NCBI GenBank assembly: GCA_016219875.1
Contig: JACRJZ010000140.1
Span: forward strand, 1-64,000
Direction of reading: 5' to 3'
Source: Verrucomicrobiota bacterium
Lineage (GTDB): Bacteria; Verrucomicrobiota; Verrucomicrobiia; Limisphaerales; JACRJZ01
DNA length: 64,000 bases
Below, piece by piece: positions 50,325 through 58,590 of the stretch (positions are counted from its first letter, which is position 1; the number at the start of each line of letters is the position of its first letter). The position numbers and the translations under genes were made by a program. The notes beneath the pieces are model-generated. The model searched no databases. It saw only the letters and a list, made by a program, of their open reading frames with translations, and had not been told where the DNA came from.

Positions 50325-52913
50325 TTAATTGGCGGCGCGCGTTCTTTCCACCGGAAACGTGACGCTGCCGCCTTGCTGCGCGGAAATCTGTTTCGTGCCG
50401 CCGGCGGGCAGGTGGACGATGACGGCCTTGCAGTTCGCCGCGAGCGGCTTCACGGAGAGCTTGGCCGTCTTGCCGTCCTGGTCGGCTTGCACCGTCATGT
50501 CCAGCGGACCGAACGGAGTCGCGACGCCGTTGAGGCGCGTGGTCATGCCAGGACCGGCCCACTCGCGCGGGAAGCCTTCGAGCAAGTGCAACTCGTCACC
50601 GCGATCCAGCGCGAGCAGATGGATCGTGAGGCGGATGAACTCCGCGCTGGCCCAGTTGTGCGGCATGTCGCCGACCTTCTTGAACTTCTCGCCGATCAAC
50701 GACTGTTCCTCGCGCCACACGCCGGTCGGCGCAGCGTGATTGGCGAAGGCGTAGAGAATTTGCGCGGCCTTGCGGCCATTGCCCTGCCAGAGCCAGGCAT
50801 GGCCGTAGAACGAGGCGAAATAGTTCCAGATGCCGGTCGCGTCCCAGCCCGTGCCATAGACCATGCCTTCGCGCTCGGTGGCTTCGAGCATCGCCATGGT
50901 GCTGGCCACGAGCGGGTCGTCCTTGGCGAAGATTTGCCCAGGATAAATGGCCTGGCAGAAGGCCCACTGCGCGCGCTGCGGAAGTTGCTTCTTGCCTGGA
51001 TCGCCCATGATGATCGGCACGTAGGCGTTGCCGTGCGAGTCTTTCGCCATGTCGCGTTGCGCGGCCTTGCGGTAAGAAGCCATGAAAGCGTCGTATTCCT
51101 TTTGCCAGGTGGCGGCTTCGTCCGTCTTGCCCAGCCAGTGCGCTGCCTGGATGAACGCGCGCAGGCCCAGCAAATTCCAGTAGGGGTTGGTGTATTCCAA
51201 ATGGACGCCGCCGATGCCGCCATCCGGAAAGCCCGCCGGGACCAAGCCGTCGTCCAGCGGCGTGTCGTTCTCCAGAGTGCGCTGGCGCAACGTCTGGATA
51301 TGCGCGGCCACGCGGGCGAGCTTTGGCCAGATGGATTCCAGCCAAGCCTTGTCCTGCGTGAGTTGCGCGTGCCGCACGCACGTCCACAGCACGATGCCGT
51401 TTTCCTTGGAGAAATTCCCCATGACCTCGATGCGGCCATCCGGCTTCTGGAACGTCAGTTCGTAAGCCACGCCGTTGCGCGCTTCCTGGCCCGCGCCGAC
51501 CATCGCCGCCGACTCCAACAGAAATGCGCCATCCACGATCCACAGTCCGCGATAGCACGTCGGGCCAACCTGAAACGCCGGCAGACCTTTCTTGATTTCG
51601 CGCGCCTGCCAGATGTTGCGGATGGAGGAGTCCACCAATGCCTGAATGCCCGGGTCTGAAACTTCCACGCGGCCATAGGGCAACGGAGCCTTCTCCCAAT
51701 AGGCTCGCGCCCGCTCGCGGCACGCCAGCGCGCCCTTGATGGCGGAGGGTTCGTAAATCATGGCTCCCCCGCCGCTGTAGAGCACAAGAAACGTTGCCGT
51801 GTCTCCGGCCGGCACGGCCAACGGTTCAAGCTGGATGACCCGGCGTGCGCCCTTCTCCTCCGCCAGACCGGTCATCTTGAGGGAAGCGGTCACCGTCTCG
51901 TAATCGTTGATGCGCACGCGCTGCGCGGGCCGCTGGAAATCGAAGGCCAGCGTGGTGTCCACAATCAGGCGCGGCTGAAACCGGCGCGTCTCGGCGCTCT
52001 TGTTGGTGGCACGAACCAGGATCAGATCATTCCGCGCCGGCCCGCCCGGATTGGTCGTATTCAACCGCGCGAGGGCGAACGCGTTCAGCTTCCCCGACAG
52101 AAGTTTATCGCTATCCGGCTTGGTGGCGTCATCAAACACCCACAGGCCATTGAGCATGGTGTTCTTGTCCGCCGCTTGCGGTGCGGCCTCCACGGCGATC
52201 TCAATCTTGCCGTCGCCGTTCGCATCCTTGGCGTCGAACCAGAAGGCCACCGCTTTGTTCTGGCCAATGTCGGCCACGGTATCGACGGTCTTCGGTTCCG
52301 CACCCTCGACGCGGAGCACCTGGATGCGTTTGCCGGTTTCCTTCCACCAGCCTTCGCACAGCGCGAGTGCGATGCGGCGCGACGCGCCCGCTGGCACCGC
52401 CAGTTCGTAGTGGATGTTGCCGTCCATGTGGACGGCGATGTGCCGCAACGACGGGTCGAGTCCTGCGGGAGGCTTGGCCCAGTCGCGATTCATGCCGCCG
52501 CCGTCGGTGCGCTGCAACGGCGAGGCTACCGCCGGCGCGTTGGTCTGGGCCAAATCGGTGACCGCGAAGGCTTCTTCCACGATCTCCAGCCCCTCCGCCG
52601 CGCGGAACGTCCGCACGATGGGCACGCGCGGCGAAAGCAGTTCCTGCTTCTGCCACACCGCGCCGCCGATCACCTCCACACCAACGCGCGTGGCGAACTC
52701 GCGTCCGCCCTGGCCGTAATGGTAGAGCAACTCGCCGCTGCGATCCACGAGCGACTTGTGCGGGTCATCCGGCAGGCAGATGGCCGTCTGCCATTCGGGG
52801 GGCGAGAAGCGGAAATCGACGCGCCCAGCGCTGGCTTCCGCGGGCTGGCCTCGGGTCGTTACTGGGAGGATGACTGCAAGAGTCCCGATGGTTGCAAGGA
52901 TGATTGGCTTCAT
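50325..52913 (-). CDS. Secreted six-hairpin (alpha/alpha-toroid) glycosidase-like protein
   Basis: The 862-residue protein starts at ATG 52913 with a signal peptide (MKPIILATIGTLAVILPVTT). Residues about 30-390 are beta-rich. Residues about 400-770 have the helix pattern of the six-hairpin glycosidase fold: YRGLWIVDGAFLLESAAMVG, GIVLWTCVRHAQLTQDKAWL, GIGGVHLEYTNPYWNLLGLR, GTGWDATGIWNYFASFYGHA. The Asp of WIVDGAF and the Glu of VHLEYTN are candidates for the acid/base pair. A small C-terminal beta domain ends the protein. GH family and substrate are uncertain (GH78- or GH94-like by feel). Alternative ATG at 52931 adds six residues. Confidence 0.8.
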   Translation of the reverse strand: MKPIILATIGTLAVILPVTTRGQPAEASAGRVDFRFSPPEWQTAICLPDDPHKSLVDRSGELLYHYGQGGREFATRVGVEVIGGAVWQKQELLSPRVPIVRTFRAAEGLEIVEEAFAVTDLAQTNAPAVASPLQRTDGGGMNRDWAKPPAGLDPSLRHIAVHMDGNIHYELAVPAGASRRIALALCEGWWKETGKRIQVLRVEGAEPKTVDTVADIGQNKAVAFWFDAKDANGDGKIEIAVEAAPQAADKNTMLNGLWVFDDATKPDSDKLLSGKLNAFALARLNTTNPGGPARNDLILVRATNKSAETRRFQPRLIVDTTLAFDFQRPAQRVRINDYETVTASLKMTGLAEEKGARRVIQLEPLAVPAGDTATFLVLYSGGGAMIYEPSAIKGALACRERARAYWEKAPLPYGRVEVSDPGIQALVDSSIRNIWQAREIKKGLPAFQVGPTCYRGLWIVDGAFLLESAAMVGAGQEARNGVAYELTFQKPDGRIEVMGNFSKENGIVLWTCVRHAQLTQDKAWLESIWPKLARVAAHIQTLRQRTLENDTPLDDGLVPAGFPDGGIGGVHLEYTNPYWNLLGLRAFIQAAHWLGKTDEAATWQKEYDAFMASYRKAAQRDMAKDSHGNAYVPIIMGDPGKKQLPQRAQWAFCQAIYPGQIFAKDDPLVASTMAMLEATEREGMVYGTGWDATGIWNYFASFYGHAWLWQGNGRKAAQILYAFANHAAPTGVWREEQSLIGEKFKKVGDMPHNWASAEFIRLTIHLLALDRGDELHLLEGFPREWAGPGMTTRLNGVATPFGPLDMTVQADQDGKTAKLSVKPLAANCKAVIVHLPAGGTKQISAQQGGSVTFPVERTRAAN

Positions 52914-53659
52914 TCGCGTCAAGGCGGTCATGGCTTTACCGAGCCGGAAACTACTGTGTGGTCAAAAACGAGGCAACACCAACTTCATCTCTGTGTGTCG
53001 CGCCTTGCTTGTTACGGGGATCGCGGGCCGCTGTGTGACGGCGCACGGCCTACCGGGTAGCACGAGAGCTGTGGGCCGGGTTCCCAGACCCGGCGATTTG
53101 GGATCGGTGTTCTCTCACGCGGCCTCAACGTCTGGCCAAGGATTCAGGCGCCTCAATTTTTTTGTTGAGTCCGCGCTTCAGAGCCTCTAGACACAAGGCC
53201 GAAGCACATGTTGCGAAAGCGGCGGGCTGCGAGTCGATTGGACTCGCTCTGGAGCCTGAATCGTTTTCCGAGTGGCCAGGAAAACCTGGTGTGGATATCC
53301 GGGGATTGGGAATCCGGGAACAACTAGTTTTTGACGTGGCTGATGCGACGGAAGTCGCAAATAGCCAAGTGCGGTAGCTTGTTGCCATCCTCCATTTGCA
53401 GCGATGCCTGCTCTACAGGTTGTGCGTTGGTCCTGTTGCACCCCAACCCATAGAGGGGCATTCCATAGCAGTTCGAATCGCTGTTGGAATCATGGTCGCC
53501 GATCAGCCTTGGGCACAAGACAGCCAAGACCCGGGCGACGATCTGAACACCGCGCTTCGAGGTTTGACCCGAACTCCAAAGCTAAATGGCTACAAAGAAT
53601 GCAGAGTGGGAGGACCACGGAGCGGTACGGTCAGGAAGAGGCTGTGCTGCTCCCACTAG
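52914..53659. other. Gene-free stretch with one degenerate hairpin repeat
   Basis: About 53041-53150 is related to 5700-5790: GGCCGGGTTCCCAGACCCGG is a hairpin, and CACGCGGCCTCAAC is shared. 53151-53659 has lower GC than the surroundings and several short reading frames. None has a recognisable domain, signal peptide or ribosome-binding site, so no gene is called. Confidence 0.6.
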
Positions 53660-54530
53660 GCTATCCCCCTATCGGCCATCGGTCATTCGCACCGCCCCGG
53701 TCGTCCCGTGGTCCTGTGATTTTCTCATTCCGCAATCTGCAATCGAACGGCCCTTCCTCCTTCGCTCATTTCGTAATCTGTAATCTGGAATCTGCAATCG
53801 ATTGATCTGTGGTCAGCAGTCCGTGGTCCTTGCTTTTGCCTTCTGCCTTGTGCCCTTCGCCCTTTTCCCCCTCGGCCATTCCGCACTCCGCATTCTGCAA
53901 ACCGCAATCAAATAGTCCCGTTGTCAGTGGTCTTGTGGTCTTAAATCTGCCTTCTCGTTGCTTGTCTTTCGTCTTTTGTCCTCTTTCGCGTCGTCAGCAG
54001 TCCCCAGTTGTTCCGTCATCTGTCCTCTGTCTGTAGTCTTTCGTCCTTAGTCTCTGATCTTACGTCCTTTATAGTATCCTCAACTATCAACCAACCACTC
54101 TCAACCGCTCGGAGTCCCTGGTCTTCAGTCCCTTGTCTTTGGTCTGGCTTGCCTCCTTTGCTCTTTGGCCCATTCTGCATTCTGCAATCGAGTGGTCCTC
54201 CGCCCTCCGTCCTCTGCCCTTTCGTCTCTGGTCTTTGGACTGTAGTCTTTGGTCTGTGGTCTCGTGGTCCGTGGTCTTGATTGCACCTCTGCCCTTTGCT
54301 CTTTGCCCTTCCCTCTTCGCTCTTTAGTCTCTGGTCACTCGTCTCTAGTCTTTGGTCTTGCTGTCTTGGCTATCGGCTATCGGTCATTCGCGCCCCGCGC
54401 GCGGCCCTTTTCCGCCTCGGCCAATCCGCAATCTGCAATCTGCAATTGAACGTCCCTCCGTCCTCAGCCTGTAGTCTTTGGTTTCTCGCCGCGCTTGCCC
54501 CTCTGCGCTTTGCCTTCGAGATCACTGGGC
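53660..54530 (+). repeat. Low-complexity, strand-asymmetric spacer
   Basis: Almost the whole stretch is built of short units. The most common are TTTGGTC/TGTAGTC-like steps, CATTCTGCAATCTGCAATC and CTCAACTATCAACC, with CTCTTTGCCC-type runs. On the plus strand purines are scarce in many sub-runs. No frame has coding character. A 107-bp segment (54078-54184) recurs at 56383-56489, and a 119-bp segment (54291-54409) recurs at 55495-55613. The direction matches the DUF433 gene downstream. Confidence 0.75.
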
Positions 54531-54596
54531 GGTTGAACTTCCTCCCAGACGTTGCCTGGTTGACACGCTGGGCAGCACCAACGACTTTTTGCAGCT

Positions 54597-54896
54597 ATGA
54601 ATGCTCAAACCGTGGTGGAGATTGATACCCTCATTGACAGCTTTCCTGGTGTGAGGGGCGGTCGTCCGGTGATTGCTGGCACCGGGGTAACGGTCAAGCG
54701 CATTGCTGGCTGGCACCAGATGGGCATGGAAGCAGAGGCCATTACGGACCAGTATGGGCATCTGACTTTGGCGCAAGTGCATGCGGCCCTGGCCTACTAC
54801 TACGCAAATCGCGCGGCTATCGACGCGGATTTGGAGGAAGAGAGATATGAATATGAGCGCCTGCTTGCCCAGACCAGAGAGGGGCAAGCGGCTTGA
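54597..54896 (+). CDS. DUF433 antitoxin
   Basis: The 99-residue protein contains the DUF433 pattern: GVRGGRPVIAGTGVTVKRI, then AITDQYGHLTLAQVHAALAY and YYANRAAIDADLEEE. This is a small helix-turn-helix-like antitoxin of type II toxin-antitoxin pairs that usually work with a DUF5615 PIN-like toxin. The toxin reading frame begins at TTG 54893, overlapping this gene's TGA, as expected for the pair. The antitoxin would neutralise the RNase and repress its own promoter. It is intact, whereas its toxin is frameshifted. Confidence 0.9.
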   Translation: MNAQTVVEIDTLIDSFPGVRGGRPVIAGTGVTVKRIAGWHQMGMEAEAITDQYGHLTLAQVHAALAYYYANRAAIDADLEEERYEYERLLAQTREGQAA

Positions 54897-55253
54897 ACCA
54901 ACTGCGTTTGTATCTCGACGAAGATGCCGCCCAGCGCGATTTGTTGGTGGCGTTGCGGGCGCGGCGTGGAGATCACTTCAGCGCAAGAGATGGGCTTGGT
55001 AGCGGTGCCGGATAGAACACAACTGGAATGGTGCCAAGCTCAAGGCCGTGTTCTTTACACCTTCAACGTGAGGGATTTCTACGCGCTCCACACGGAATAC
55101 CTTTCTTCAGGCCGGACGCACGCTGGAATCATCCTGGCTCCGCAACAACGGTATTCCATCGGCGAACAGATGCGTCGCCTTTTACGGCTGATCGCCATTC
55201 GCTCGGCTACGGACATGCATAATCAGGTGGCTTTTCTGAGCGCCTGGGGTTGA
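54893..55253 (+). pseudogene. DUF5615 PIN-like toxin gene with a frameshift
   Basis: From TTG 54893 one frame reads LRLYLDEDAAQRDLLVALRA, the normal N-terminus with the conserved acidic LDED. It then loses homology and stops. A second frame takes over at about 54965 as VEITSAQEMGLVAVPD, then GRVLYTFNVRDFYALH and HAGIILAPQQRYSIGEQMRR, the rest of the domain up to TGA 55251. Together the two halves cover the whole PIN-like fold. The break is a single-base shift in the run GCGGGCGCGGCGTGG. The toxin is probably inactive, unless the shift is an assembly error. Confidence 0.75.
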
Positions 55254-55804
55254 ATTCAGCGGTTCGTTGTCTCGTTCTTTCGTCCGCCCTCCGCCCTTTC
55301 GTCTTTAGTCACTCGTCTTTGGTCCTTTGTATTACCCTCAACTATCAACCAGCCACGCTCAACCGCTCGGGGTTTCCGGTCTTCAGTCCCTTGTCTTTGG
55401 TCTGTAGTCTCGTGGTCTGTGGTCTTGTAGTCCTGCACTGCCATTCTCCCATTCTGCAATCCGCACTCCGCATTCTGCAATTGAACGGGACCTTGCCCTT
55501 TGCTCTTTGCCCTTCCCTCTTCGCTCTTTAGTCTCTGGTCACTCGTCTCTGGTCTTTGGTCTTGCTGTCTTGGCTATCGGCTATCGGTCATTCGCGCCCC
55601 GCGCGCGGCCCTTCCCCTGTGCTCTTCGCGCTTTACGCTTTGCCCATTCCCCGTTCCGCAATCTTGCAGTTGGATGGCCTTTCGCCTTTCCGGCGGCCTT
55701 GCCGTTCCTCCCAGGCGGGATGCGTTTCAAAGTGTCAAGTTGCTGCGGGGCGGGAATGAGGCTTTGTTGGGATCGTGTGTGGATGAAACCTGAACCGTTT
55801 TTCT
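55254..55804 (+). repeat. Low-complexity, strand-asymmetric spacer with long direct repeats
   Basis: The units are of the same type as 53660-54530. 55336-55404 repeats part of the 107-bp segment, and 55495-55613 repeats the 119-bp segment with one mismatch. From about 55690 the sequence becomes ordinary. No gene was seen. The direction matches the HicB gene downstream. Confidence 0.75.
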
Positions 55805-56056
55805 ATGCTCGCGCGATACATTGACACGGCCATGGAACTGGCCCGCTACGAGATCATTGCGGATGACGACTGGTATTGGGGTGAGATCCCTGGACTCCAG
55901 GGGGTGTGGGCGCGGCAGGAAACCCTCGCCGGCTGCCAGCGTGAACTCCGGGAAGCCTTGAGTGACTGGATTGCGCTTCGCCTTCGTCTCGGCCTGGAGA
56001 TTCCCGAACTCGCTCAAATGAATCTGAACCGGATTGGCGTTCTGGCTCATGCCTAG
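55805..56056 (+). CDS. HicB-type antitoxin
   Basis: The 83-residue protein opens with MLARYIDTAMELARYEIIAD, then WYWGEIPGLQGVWARQETLA and GCQRELREALSDWIALRLRL. This is the partial RNase H-like HicB domain, in which EIPGLQGVWA is the best-known motif. It should neutralise the HicA mRNA interferase encoded immediately downstream. The stop TAG at 56054 overlaps the ATG of the toxin gene region (56049). The frame is intact. Upstream lies 550 bp of low-complexity spacer, so the promoter must be within it or close to the start. Confidence 0.88.
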   Translation: MLARYIDTAMELARYEIIADDDWYWGEIPGLQGVWARQETLAGCQRELREALSDWIALRLRLGLEIPELAQMNLNRIGVLAHA

Positions 56057-56266
56057 CTGCCTGCGACGTCGCGGACGAAGTTCATTCAGCGGCTCCGGCA
56101 ACTTGGCTTCGAAGGGCCGTATGCGGGCGGCAAGCATCCGCAAATGAGACGGGGTCACCAGACGCTGATCATTCCGAACGAGCATGAAGGTGATATCGGG
56201 CCGGGCTTCCTGCATCGCCTGCTTCGGCAAGCGGGCATTTCTCGCGAAGAATGGCTCGGCGAATAG
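56049..56266 (+). pseudogene. HicA-type toxin gene with a frameshift near its start
   Basis: The ATG at 56049, overlapping the HicB stop, opens a frame that soon diverges. The proper HicA sequence is in another frame, the same one as HicB after its TAG: KFIQRLRQLGFEGPYAGGKH, then PQMRRGHQTLIIPNEHEGDI and LHRLLRQAGISREEWLGE to TAG 56264. This includes the catalytic His (GGKH) and a complete domain. No ATG, GTG or TTG lies in that frame before the domain begins. A single-base shift near 56055-56070 therefore separates start and body, and the toxin is probably off. Confidence 0.7.
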
Positions 56267-56541
56267 CAGTCTTCTCGTCTTCCGGTCTTTGTGCTTCCTG
56301 GCCTTCACCCTTTGCCCATCACGCAATCTGCAATCCGCATTCCGCAATTGAACGGTTTCTGGTCTTTGGTCCTTTGTATTACCCTCAACTATCAACCAAC
56401 CACTCTCAACCGCTCGGAGTCTCTGGTCTTCAGTCCCTTGTCTTTGGTCTGGCTTGCCCCCTTTGCTCTTTGGCCCATTCTGCATTCTGTAATCTGCATT
56501 CTGCAATCGAACGGCCCTTCCCTGCAAGCTCTTAGCTCCTG
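56267..56541 (+). repeat. Low-complexity, strand-asymmetric spacer
   Basis: 56383-56489 is a 107-bp copy of 54078-54184, flanked by CATTCTGTAATCTGCATTC-type units. It ends about 12 bp before the start of the glucose-1-phosphate cytidylyltransferase gene, so it would form most of that gene's leader. No coding signal was seen. Confidence 0.75.
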
Positions 56542-57324
56542 ATGAAAGTGGTCATTCTCTGCGGCGGTAAAGGGACTCGCCTTCGCGAGGAGACGGAATA
56601 TCGTCCCAAACCCATGGTGCCGATTGGCCGCCAACCGATCCTTTGGCACATCATGAAGTATTACGCCCATTTTGGGCACAGGGAGTTCGTCCTATGCCTG
56701 GGCTACAAGGGCGACATGATTCGGGAGTACTTCCGCGACTATCTTTGGCAGACCTGCGATGTCACAATTAGTCTGGGCCGGCATCCCAAAGCTCAATTCC
56801 ACAATCGCCATGACGAAGAAGATTGGACTGTGACCTTGGCGGACACAGGCCCGGAGTCAATGACAGCGTATCGCGTCAAGCTGATCCAGCGCTACATCCC
56901 GGAAGACGAGCCATTCCTGCTCACCTACGGCGATGGATTATCCACCATTGACATCAATGCATCCATCGAAACACATGAGAGAGCAGGTAAGGTCTGCACA
57001 ATTTCAGCCGTCCATCCGGCAGGTCGATTCGGAACTCTCTCGCTGAGTCCTAGCGGCGTCATCCAGACGTTCATGGAAAAGCCCCAGTTTGAGACCGCTT
57101 ACGTGAACGGAGGCTACATGGTTTGCAGTTACCGAATGTTTGATTTCCTTCCCAACGATCCAGCCATCATGCTGGAGCGCGAGCCGATGGCGCGGCTTGT
57201 GGCGGATGGCCAGCTTAGCTCCTATCGACATGAGGGTTTCTGGCAGCCTATGGACACCTACCAGGAGCAGCAGTACCTGAACCGCCTTTGGGACGAGAAC
57301 AAAGCGCCGTGGAAGATTTGGTAA
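56542..57324 (+). CDS. rfbF: Glucose-1-phosphate cytidylyltransferase
   Basis: At 260 residues it is the usual length. It makes CDP-glucose from CTP and glucose 1-phosphate. VILCGGKGTRLREETEYRPK is the nucleotide-binding signature with the catalytic Arg and Lys. LTYGDGLSTIDI supplies the metal-binding Asp, and VNGGYMVC and EGFWQPMDTYQE complete the family pattern. It starts directly after low-complexity spacer. The product feeds the CDP-glucose 4,6-dehydratase encoded 141 bp downstream, which is the first committed route to CDP-linked deoxysugars in surface polysaccharide. Confidence 0.96.
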   Translation: MKVVILCGGKGTRLREETEYRPKPMVPIGRQPILWHIMKYYAHFGHREFVLCLGYKGDMIREYFRDYLWQTCDVTISLGRHPKAQFHNRHDEEDWTVTLADTGPESMTAYRVKLIQRYIPEDEPFLLTYGDGLSTIDINASIETHERAGKVCTISAVHPAGRFGTLSLSPSGVIQTFMEKPQFETAYVNGGYMVCSYRMFDFLPNDPAIMLEREPMARLVADGQLSSYRHEGFWQPMDTYQEQQYLNRLWDENKAPWKIW

Positions 57325-57465
57325 ACGAAGACCACTGACTACGGACTGCAGACTACTGTCACCTGGCTTCTGTCCTCTGACCTCTGTGCTCCTCGCCCCT
57401 TGCTCTTGGCGCTTGGCCCTTCGCCCGCCTTCTGAGTTCTGTCTTCTGTCTCCTGTCTTCTGGGA
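57325..57465 (+). repeat. Low-complexity spacer between two sugar-nucleotide genes
   Basis: GACTACGGACTGCAGACTACTG-like units on the left turn into TCTGTCTTCTGTCTCCTGTC and similar pyrimidine-rich units on the right, reading toward the downstream gene. An operon spacer of this size is unusual. No promoter could be assigned. Confidence 0.65.
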
Positions 57466-58590
57466 ATGAGATCTGATCCTTTCGGCGGTTGTTATCGCGG
57501 CAAGTCTGTTTGGCTTTCCGGACACACCGGCTTCAAGGGGTCTTGGCTGGCTTCCTGGCTGTTGGAGTTGGGCGCGAGGGTGCATGGCTTCGCGCAACCG
57601 CCGCCCACCAATCCGTCGGTGTTCGAGCAGCTCGGCCTCGCCGGGCGCATGCAGCACGAGATCGGCGACGTGCGCGAGGCGGCGGCGGTGCGCCGGTCCA
57701 TCGTGGCGGTGCAGCCTGATTTCGTCTTTCACCTCGCGGCGCAACCGCTCGTCCGAGCATCGTACCTGCAACCAGTGGATACGTACGAAACGAACGTCAT
57801 GGGCACGATGCACGTGCTGGATGCGTTGCGTTCCCTGGAGAAGCCATGTGCCGCGGTGATGGTCACCACGGACAAGTGCTACGAGAACCGTGAATGGGTG
57901 TACGGCTACCGGGAGGACGACGCACTCGGCGGCCATGACCCTTACAGCTCCAGCAAGGCCGCTGCTGAAATCGCGATTGCCTCAATGCGCCGGTCGTTCT
58001 TCAAAGACCATCCGGTCCGAATCGCGAGCGCACGCGCGGGGAACGTGATTGGCGGCGGTGACTGGGCCCAGGATCGCATCGTGCCGGACTGTATCCGGGC
58101 ATTGCAGGCTGGCCAGCCGATCCGTGTGCGCAATCCATACGCCACGCGCCCTTGGCAACACGTATTGGAGCCACTGAGCGGTTATCTTTGGCTCGCGGCG
58201 AAATTGTCTCAACCCTCAACTCTCAACCCTCAACTTTCCTCCGCCTTCAACTTTGGCCCTCGCCACGACGCCAACCGCAGCGTGGGCGAACTCGTCGCCG
58301 AAGTGCTCAAGCACTGGCCCGGCCGCTGGGAAGACCAGAGCGATCCCAAGGCGGTGCACGAAGCCGGACTGCTGCAACTGTCCATTGACAAGGCGCACGC
58401 ATTGCTCCGCTGGTTGCCGGTGTGGAACTTCTCGCAGGGAGTCAAACACACTGTCGAGTGGTATTGTGGAGTAAAGCAGGAGCAAGACAGCGCGGCGATT
58501 TGGCAAGTGACCTCGGCCCAAATTGCGCGTTACGTGGGCGATGCTTGTGCTTCTGGCGCTCCTTGGGCTGAGACCAATTCATGGTGCTAA
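57466..58590 (+). CDS. rfbG: CDP-glucose 4,6-dehydratase
   Basis: The 374-residue short-chain dehydrogenase/reductase converts CDP-glucose to CDP-4-keto-6-deoxyglucose with bound NAD. The Rossmann motif is SGHTGFKGSWLASWL (about 18-32). The catalytic Tyr and Lys are in GHDPYSSSKAAAE (about 162-174), and MVTTDKCYENREWVYGY and AGNVIGGGDWAQDR follow the family pattern. Residues 248-259 (SQPSTLNPQLSS) are encoded by a low-complexity CTCAACC-type repeat replacing the usual loop before the NFGP motif. The frame is intact and the loop is peripheral, so the enzyme is probably active. The next gene overlaps its end by 10 bp. Confidence 0.95.
   Translation: MRSDPFGGCYRGKSVWLSGHTGFKGSWLASWLLELGARVHGFAQPPPTNPSVFEQLGLAGRMQHEIGDVREAAAVRRSIVAVQPDFVFHLAAQPLVRASYLQPVDTYETNVMGTMHVLDALRSLEKPCAAVMVTTDKCYENREWVYGYREDDALGGHDPYSSSKAAAEIAIASMRRSFFKDHPVRIASARAGNVIGGGDWAQDRIVPDCIRALQAGQPIRVRNPYATRPWQHVLEPLSGYLWLAAKLSQPSTLNPQLSSAFNFGPRHDANRSVGELVAEVLKHWPGRWEDQSDPKAVHEAGLLQLSIDKAHALLRWLPVWNFSQGVKHTVEWYCGVKQEQDSAAIWQVTSAQIARYVGDACASGAPWAETNSWC
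58207..58242 (+). repeat. Low-complexity spacer motif inside the rfbG coding region
   Basis: The 36 bp consist of CTCAACCCTCAACTCTCAAC-like units, the same motif as in the intergenic spacers at 54078-54110, 55336 and 56383. They are in frame and lie between the AAKL and AFNFGP parts of the dehydratase. Confidence 0.7.

Noticed and set aside
53396..53805. Short frames in the gene-poor stretch
   Set aside because: They end in low-complexity units, have no ribosome-binding site, and match no family known to me.
54893..55253. Programmed ribosomal frameshift in the DUF5615 toxin
   Set aside because: There is no slippery heptamer or downstream stem-loop at the junction; a mutation or assembly error is simpler.
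53660..57465. CRISPR array
   Set aside because: The units are degenerate and of varying length with no regular spacer, and no cas gene is near.
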